Assembly (NCBI RefSeq): GCF_000379465.1
Contig: NZ_KB905436.1
Span: 148,508 to 212,507, forward strand
Origin: Sciscionella marina DSM 45152
GTDB lineage: Bacteria; Actinomycetota; Actinomycetes; Mycobacteriales; Pseudonocardiaceae
Direction: 5' to 3'
Length of the DNA: 64,000 nt
Both the position numbers and the translations under genes were made by a program. The notes below the pieces were generated by a model. It did not search any database. It was not told the origin of the DNA and worked only from the letters and a program-made list of their open reading frames with translations. Below, piece after piece: positions 58,997 through 64,000 of this stretch (within the stretch, counting starts at the first letter, position 1; each line of letters begins with the position of its first letter).

Positions 58997-59899
58997 GTGA
59001 CCACCCGACCCTTGCCGTTCTTCTCGAGCGGACTACGCCTGGACGCCGATCTGCACCTGCCCGATGACGGCGGCGAGCGCGCGCCCTATCCGGTGGTGCT
59101 CGCCTGCTCCGGCTATCAGGGGCAGAAGACCATCCACCCGGAACGATTCGCCCGCGCGCTCAATCCTCTCGGTTATGCCGTTCTCGCGTTCGACTACCGC
59201 GGATTCGGGCTCAGTGAAGGGGAACGGGGAAGGCTCATACCGCAGGAATGGGCCGAGGATGTGCGTGCGGGTATCGACCGCATCGGCACCGTGTCCGAAG
59301 TGGACGCCGGGCGCCTCGCCCTGGTCGGCTGGGGACTCGGTGGTGGCGTGGTCGTCGCCGAGGCGGCCGAGGATCCGCGGGTGCGCGCGGTAGCCTGTCT
59401 CAACGGGATCGCGGACGGAACCCGGTCCACCCGAAATATGCACGACGAGGCGAGCTGGGCGGGCCTGCTGCACCGGATCGAGGCCGATCGTGGCAGGCGG
59501 ACCAGCACCGGACGTTCCGAGCTCGCTGACCCGTGGGACATCGTGCGGCTCAATCTGGACGATCGCACCGATGGGTACGTCGGTGCCGAGCTGTACAAGA
59601 CCCCTGGATTCGGCAGCGGAGTCACCCTGGAATCGGCGGATTTCCTGCTGCGGTTCGCTCCGGAACAGGTGGTCGAGCGGATCGCACCGCGTCCGCTGCT
59701 CGTCCTGCACGGTGCGCACAACGATCTGCACAAGCCGGTCGAGGCACAGTCGATGTACGAGCACGCGCGCGAGCCGAAACGCCTGGAATTGCTCGAGGGG
59801 CGCGGGCACACCGAGTGGATGTTCGATGACGACCCCACCTTCAAGCACGTGGTCGATGTACTCGACGAATTCCTCGGCACCGTGCTGATCGCCGGCTGA
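58997..59899 (+). CDS. Alpha/beta-hydrolase fold protein lacking the nucleophile serine
   Basis: A 300-residue alpha/beta-hydrolase. The fold is clear: VVLACSGYQGQK oxyanion region, FDYRGFGLSEGE, a helical cap, a PLLVLHGAHNDLHKP strand and GRGHTEW with a His. The nucleophile elbow, normally GxSxG, reads GWGLG at residues 111-115, so Gly113 replaces Ser. The protein may be non-hydrolytic, or use another residue. GTG 58997 follows AGGAGGA; an upstream ATG at 58940 would overlap the divergent gene. No operon partner is obvious. Confidence 0.82.
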   Translation: MTTRPLPFFSSGLRLDADLHLPDDGGERAPYPVVLACSGYQGQKTIHPERFARALNPLGYAVLAFDYRGFGLSEGERGRLIPQEWAEDVRAGIDRIGTVSEVDAGRLALVGWGLGGGVVVAEAAEDPRVRAVACLNGIADGTRSTRNMHDEASWAGLLHRIEADRGRRTSTGRSELADPWDIVRLNLDDRTDGYVGAELYKTPGFGSGVTLESADFLLRFAPEQVVERIAPRPLLVLHGAHNDLHKPVEAQSMYEHAREPKRLELLEGRGHTEWMFDDDPTFKHVVDVLDEFLGTVLIAG

Positions 59900-59989
59900 G
59901 AAACCGGAAATGGAGCTCGCAATGGCCGCGACCCAGCGAATGCCGCGCAAACTGACCACCGCAACGGTGTGGGGCCAGGAGCTCGAGGG

Positions 59990-61312
59990 CTAGCACTCCG
60001 CGACGGCGGCTTCCAGCGTGTCGAGTCCTTCCACGAGCGTCTGGGCGGGAATGGTCAGCGGAGGAAGGAGCCGGATGACGTTGTCGTGGGTACCGCAGGT
60101 GAGCACGATGGTTCCGGCACGGTGGCAGTGGGCCGCGATGCGCGCGGTGCGTTCCGGATCGGGCCTGCCGGTTCCCGGATGCACGAACTCGAGGGCCAGC
60201 ATCGCGCCCCGGCCCCGCACTTCGCCGATGCCGTCATCGCGCTGGGCCAGCGCATCGAGCCGGGGCCTGGTGGTCTCCTCGACAGCGGCCGCGGCGGCGA
60301 CCAGGTTCTGCTCGCGCATGGTGTCGATGGCCGCGAGCGCGGCGGCACAGGCGATCGGGTTTCCGCTGTATGTCCCGCCGAGCCCGCCCCGGTGGACACT
60401 GTTCATGATCTCGGCGCGTCCGGTGACCGCTGCCAGTGGCAGCCCGCCGGCGAGCGCTTTCGCCGTGGTGATCAGATCCGGCAGGATGTTCTCGTGCTCA
60501 CAGGCGAACCAGGAACCGGTGCGGCAGAATCCGGTCTGGATCTCGTCGGCGATGAACAGCACCCCGTTGTCCCGGCACCATTCGGCGATAGCGGGCAGGA
60601 AACCGGGCGCGGGCACGATGAATCCGCCTTCGCCCTGGATCGGTTCGAGGAGGACGGCAGCGGTGTTCTCGGCGCCGACCTGGGTACGAATCCGGTCGAT
60701 GGCCCGTTGGGCGGCCTGCTGTCCGGTCATACCGTGCGGATCGCGATAGGGATAGGACATCGGCACCCGGGCGATTTCCGGGGCGAAGGGGCCGAAACGG
60801 TGCTTGTACGGCATGTTCTTCGCGGTGAGGGCCATCGTCAGATTCGTACGGCCGTGGTAGGCGTTGTCGAACACGACCACGGTGGACCGGCCGGTGGCGT
60901 GGCGGGCGATCTTGACCGCGTTTTCCACGGCCTCGGCTCCTGAATTGGACAGTACCGAACGCTTGTCGTGCGCACCCGGAGTGAGTTCGTTGAGCTGCTC
61001 GCAGACCTCGACATAGCCCTCGTACCCGCTGACCATGAAGCAGGTGTGGATGAACCGTCCGGCCTGTTCACGAATCGCCTCGGTCACCTTCGGCGCGGGG
61101 TTACCCACGCTGGTGACCGCGATCCCCGAGCCGAGGTCGATGAAGGCATTGCCGTCCACGTCGATGAGCACCCCGTCGCCACCGCTTTCGGTGTACACCG
61201 GCAGCAGGGAGGATGCGCCGTCCGCCACGGCACGCTCTCGTCGCAGGCCGAGCCGCTGCGCGGCCGGTCCGGGAATGCCGGTGCGCAGTCCGGGGTTCGC
61301 GGTGTTCGTCAT
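59990..61312 (-). CDS. gabT: 4-Aminobutyrate aminotransferase (GabT-like)
   Basis: A class III PLP aminotransferase of 440 residues converting GABA plus 2-oxoglutarate to succinate semialdehyde plus glutamate. The PLP Lys is in TTAKALAGGLP, the cofactor-binding Asp in LFIADEIQTGF, and SNSGAEAVENAVKIAR and HGRTNLTMALTAK match GabT. It lies 13 nt after hyuB on the minus strand, so the hydantoinase-like genes and gabT form an operon. GABA from a Puu-type pathway, or beta-/gamma-amino acids released by the hyu gene products, are plausible substrates; related omega-amino acids cannot be excluded. Confidence 0.87.
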   Translation of the reverse strand: MTNTANPGLRTGIPGPAAQRLGLRRERAVADGASSLLPVYTESGGDGVLIDVDGNAFIDLGSGIAVTSVGNPAPKVTEAIREQAGRFIHTCFMVSGYEGYVEVCEQLNELTPGAHDKRSVLSNSGAEAVENAVKIARHATGRSTVVVFDNAYHGRTNLTMALTAKNMPYKHRFGPFAPEIARVPMSYPYRDPHGMTGQQAAQRAIDRIRTQVGAENTAAVLLEPIQGEGGFIVPAPGFLPAIAEWCRDNGVLFIADEIQTGFCRTGSWFACEHENILPDLITTAKALAGGLPLAAVTGRAEIMNSVHRGGLGGTYSGNPIACAAALAAIDTMREQNLVAAAAAVEETTRPRLDALAQRDDGIGEVRGRGAMLALEFVHPGTGRPDPERTARIAAHCHRAGTIVLTCGTHDNVIRLLPPLTIPAQTLVEGLDTLEAAVAEC

Positions 61313-61325
61313 GCGGTCACCTTCC

Positions 61326-63302
61326 TCAGGTCCAATGCCCGCTCATGCGTTCGGCGAGCATGGCGCGGAATTGCTCGGTGGTCTTGGCGAACAATTCACC
61401 GGTGCCCCAGTCGACGATCACGCCGTAGCGGCGCACGAGGTCGAACAGGGAAAGCGTGCCCTCGCGATAACGTCCGGCGATCTCCTCTGGATCGGCCCGG
61501 AGCCAGTCACTGCGGTTGGCACGGATCTCGTCCCTGGTGGTTTTCGTTGCGGCGTAGTCGATTTCGTAGTGATCGATCTCCGGGTCGACCGCGGTCACGA
61601 TCACCCCGTAGTCCCGCTCGGCACCACCGAGGGAGACGTACCCGTCGATCACATCCTCGAGCACCAGTCCGGGTTCACGCTCGAGCGGGTCACCGTAGCC
61701 ACCACCGCCAGCGGAGGGGCGCGTGAACCTGTCCCCGGAGGCCACCGGCACCCCGGCGAACACCGAGCCGAGGAACCGCTGCTCCGGTGTTCCCTCGTTG
61801 AGCCACACCCCGTGCGGTATCGACGGAAGGCCGCCCTCGATACCCCAGGTGACCGAGCGCGCCCGATCGCAGCAGTAGGACATCACCGTCTGCTCGCAGT
61901 CGGTGAGGGTGCCGCCCTTGCGCACACCCGCACCACCCCGGTACCGGCCCGGCCCCGCCGAATCGGTGATCAGTTCGTGCACGCTGGTCAGCACCGGATT
62001 GAGCCGTTCCTGCCCTTCCATCGGCTGCACGGCGAGCCCGACCCCGAAGATCGGCGATGTCGCACCGGAACCATCTCGGTCATGGCGGCCGCCCCAGCCG
62101 CCGGCCATCCAGTCGTACCACATGAAGTAGTCACGGCCCGCGGTTCGCGCATCGTATCCGCCGATGAGCAGGTATTCGAGGTTGTAGGAGCACGCCATGG
62201 CACGCTCGGGAACCACGTGCGACCACAATTCGAAGGTGGCGTTCATGATCTTCTCGTACGGGCCGGAGCAGAATCCGGTCACCGCGTGCGGCCAGCCCGC
62301 GTTGACCACGGTGCCCTCCGGGCCGATGTCGATCTCGAGCGCGTTGTAGAAACCGGAGTTCAGTGGGACATCCGGGAAGAAGGTCTTGGTGCCCGCGATG
62401 ATTCCGGAGAAAGCCGTGCCATAACCGGCGTTGAGGAAGCTGGCCACGGCCGGGGCGCTGCCGTGCAGGTCGTAGTCGACCTGGTCGCCGGAGATGCTCA
62501 ACCGCACCTGGACCGGGACCAGTCCTTCCCCGTGCGCCGGGTCGAAGTCGATGTAGTCGGTGGCCGTCCAGGTTCCGTCCGGAAGTTCGGCGACCCTGGC
62601 CCGCACGATGCGTTCCACATAGTCCTGGACCTCTTGCATGGCCTCGACGACCTCGGCCTTGCCGTACTTGGCCACGAGCCGGTGCAGCTCCCGCTCGCAC
62701 ACCCCGGTCGCCTCGGCCTGTGCGTGCAGGTCGCCGAGGCTGATCTGCGGGGAGCGGGTGTTGGCCACGAGCAGTCGTGCCACATCCGCGGCCAGTTTGC
62801 CGCCGTGCCAGAGGCGAACCGGGGTGATGCGCAGTCCTTCACTGAAATGCGTGGTCGCGTTGACGTCGAAGGAGCCGGGCACGTTCCCGCCGATATCGGC
62901 CCAGTGTCCCTTGTTCTGCGCGAAAGCGATCAGCTCGCCTTCGGCGAAGATCGGCCGGATGAAGCTGACATCGTTGAGGTGGGTACCGCCCAGATACGGG
63001 CAGTTCACCGCGAACACATCGCCGGGACCGATGTCCTCGCCGAATTCCTCGAGCACGGCCTTGCACTGGAAATGCAGGGTTCCGACATGGGCAGCGAGGT
63101 CCTGGCTGCCCTGCATCACGGTGTTCCCCCGCGCGTCGCAGAGCGCCGAGGAGAAATCCCGCGCGTAGATCACGAAGGAATAGCAGGTACGCAGGATCTG
63201 CTCGGACATCAGATCGACGGAGGTGGCAAAGGCGTTCTTGAGTACTTCGAAGGTGACCGGGTCCAGTTCGCGCTGACGCGCCGCTTCTCGTGCTGTGCTC
63301 AT
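61326..63302 (-). CDS. hyuB: Hydantoinase B / oxoprolinase-family subunit
   Basis: A 658-residue HyuB-type protein. DPVTFEVLKNAFATSVDLMSEQ at the N-terminus, DVFAVNCPYLGGTHLNDVSF, and GYGTAFSGIIAGTKTF are typical. The Gly-rich stretch RPSAGGGGYGDPLER near the C-terminus is the family hallmark. HyuA/HyuB pairs perform ATP-dependent opening of hydantoins, N-methylhydantoin or 5-oxoproline, or carboxylation of ketones. ATG 63302 overlaps the hyuA stop by 4 nt. The length is at the long end for the subunit. Confidence 0.87.
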   Translation of the reverse strand: MSTAREAARQRELDPVTFEVLKNAFATSVDLMSEQILRTCYSFVIYARDFSSALCDARGNTVMQGSQDLAAHVGTLHFQCKAVLEEFGEDIGPGDVFAVNCPYLGGTHLNDVSFIRPIFAEGELIAFAQNKGHWADIGGNVPGSFDVNATTHFSEGLRITPVRLWHGGKLAADVARLLVANTRSPQISLGDLHAQAEATGVCERELHRLVAKYGKAEVVEAMQEVQDYVERIVRARVAELPDGTWTATDYIDFDPAHGEGLVPVQVRLSISGDQVDYDLHGSAPAVASFLNAGYGTAFSGIIAGTKTFFPDVPLNSGFYNALEIDIGPEGTVVNAGWPHAVTGFCSGPYEKIMNATFELWSHVVPERAMACSYNLEYLLIGGYDARTAGRDYFMWYDWMAGGWGGRHDRDGSGATSPIFGVGLAVQPMEGQERLNPVLTSVHELITDSAGPGRYRGGAGVRKGGTLTDCEQTVMSYCCDRARSVTWGIEGGLPSIPHGVWLNEGTPEQRFLGSVFAGVPVASGDRFTRPSAGGGGYGDPLEREPGLVLEDVIDGYVSLGGAERDYGVIVTAVDPEIDHYEIDYAATKTTRDEIRANRSDWLRADPEEIAGRYREGTLSLFDLVRRYGVIVDWGTGELFAKTTEQFRAMLAERMSGHWT

Positions 63303-64000
63303 TTCCTGCCCTCCGCGACATGGATTCGGATGTTGAGCCATTCGTCGATCGTGGCCGGAGTCCCGGGCGGTACGACCGTCGTGGAGTCGAGCTGCTCGAT
63401 GACCGCCGGGCCGAGGATCCGTGTCCCCGCACGCAATTCCGCGCGGTCGTAGACCGGAGTCCGCACCCGGGAACCGTTCTCCTCGAAGTAGGTGCTCCGA
63501 TACATGCGGGGCTCGGGCGGCTGCTGCTCGGTGACCTCGCTGCGTGGGAAACGTGGTTTCGGCGTCGTCCCGGTCGCGCACAACAGCAACTGGTACAGCT
63601 CGACCGGAGTATCGTCACGGCGGAACGAGTACTCCCGCTCGTGTTCCTCGTGAAAGCGTTCCACAGCGGCATCGAGCGCACCCACGCCCGAGCCGACGGG
63701 CACGGTGAGCGAACGCCACTGACCTGCATACCGCATGCTGATCGAACGCTCCAGCCGCATGTCGGAAGCGGCGACCCCTTCATAACGCAGCCGCTCGACC
63801 GCATCGGCCTCGAGTGCGCCGAATTCCGCCTCCAGCCGATCGAGGTCCGTGGTGGCCGCCTCGGACTGGAACATCACGCTCAGGTCGTGGCGGATATCGA
63901 CGAGAAGACAACCCTGTGCCGAGGTGATACCCGGATGCGAAGGCACCACGACGACGGGGATGGCGAGCTCCTTGGCCAGCGCCGCGCCGTGCAGACCACC
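63299..64000 (-). CDS. hyuA: Hydantoinase A / oxoprolinase-family subunit, N-terminus outside window
   Basis: The frame is open to the window edge; 17 codons beyond a GTG at 63949 (starting GGLHGAALAKELAIPVVVV) continue the conserved C-terminal part of HyuA. The visible 233 residues include SAQGCLLVDIRHD, ISMRYAGQWRSL and a final ILGPAVIEQLDSTTVVPPG, all standard for the ATP-dependent hydantoinase/5-oxoprolinase A subunit. The catalytic ATP-binding N-terminal part is missing from view. The stop overlaps the hyuB start by 4 nt. Confidence 0.87.
   Translation of the reverse strand, partial: GGLHGAALAKELAIPVVVVPSHPGITSAQGCLLVDIRHDLSVMFQSEAATTDLDRLEAEFGALEADAVERLRYEGVAASDMRLERSISMRYAGQWRSLTVPVGSGVGALDAAVERFHEEHEREYSFRRDDTPVELYQLLLCATGTTPKPRFPRSEVTEQQPPEPRMYRSTYFEENGSRVRTPVYDRAELRAGTRILGPAVIEQLDSTTVVPPGTPATIDEWLNIRIHVAEGRK

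Noticed and set aside
1-64000. CRISPR arrays, tRNA/rRNA genes, riboswitches, prophage genes, attachment sites
   Set aside because: I looked for spaced direct repeats, tRNA-like cloverleaf ends, conserved rRNA stretches, integrases and phage structural genes and saw none. A covariance-model search could still find a small RNA that I cannot see by reading.

Overview
The window is 64 kb of very GC-rich DNA, clearly from an actinomycete. Coding bias is strong, GTG and TTG starts are common, and many genes overlap at ATGA or GTGA junctions. A RamB-type regulator beside the glyoxylate-shunt genes, a crotonyl-CoA carboxylase/reductase, PucR regulators and a class I lanthipeptide locus fit a Pseudonocardiales-like soil organism, but the genus cannot be fixed from sequence alone. 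I saw no rRNA, tRNA, CRISPR array or intact mobile element.

Layout. (1) 1-3.8 kb: the 3' part of a class I lanthipeptide dehydratase (LanB) gene, an overlapping lanC cyclase gene and a small secreted protein. (2) 3.8-8.4 kb: ramB divergent from aceA-aceB, a classical glyoxylate shunt with RamB-like sites between them and strong terminators at both ends. (3) 8.4-22.2 kb: acyl-CoA and monocarboxylate metabolism. It holds an enoyl-CoA hydratase / ADP-forming acyl-CoA synthetase / MFS operon, a MaoC pseudogene, a sodium:solute symporter with its DUF3311 partner, a PucR regulator divergent from ccr, an OsmC protein, an AMP-binding acyl-CoA ligase, another hydratase and LysR regulators. (4) 22.2-30.9 kb: small catabolic units comprising a cupin, a DoxX-like protein, a GntR regulator, an MHS transporter, a stand-alone V4R protein, an amidohydrolase, a ureohydrolase with an ACS-type MFS transporter and an FCD regulator. 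(5) 30.9-31.6 kb: a possibly decaying Phd/VapC-type toxin-antitoxin pair. (6) 31.8-46.0 kb: an accessory catabolic island. Puu-pathway genes (gamma-glutamyl-amine synthetase, aldehyde dehydrogenase, gamma-glutamyl-GABA hydrolase, PuuR-like regulator, APC permease) are interleaved with ring-degradation genes (group D flavin monooxygenase, flavin reductase, extradiol dioxygenase, fumarylacetoacetate-hydrolase family enzyme, VOC proteins). (7) 46.0-50.1 kb: a dead transposase, a secreted alpha-galactosidase, a 28-residue cationic proline-rich peptide gene, a perfect 34-bp palindrome and an ABC exporter. (8) 50.3-58.4 kb: a cell-envelope glycosyltransferase locus (two GT39 paralogues and a GT2-GtrA fusion) with a two-component system. 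Four promoters here carry the same CACAG-N6-CACAG repeat. (9) 58.4-64 kb: membrane-gene remnants, an alpha/beta hydrolase lacking its serine, gabT, and hyuB/hyuA (hyuA runs off the end).

How the parts may work together. Region 6 reads as a route in which an amine is gamma-glutamylated, oxidised by the PuuC-like dehydrogenase and released by PuuD, while a two-component monooxygenase and an extradiol dioxygenase open an aromatic ring. An aromatic amine would be a natural substrate. GABA from such a route would feed GabT in region 9. Acetyl-CoA and C4 acyl-CoA products would feed regions 2 and 3. The most novel-looking items are the proline-rich peptide/exporter unit, the amine plus ring-cleavage island, and the CACAG regulon.
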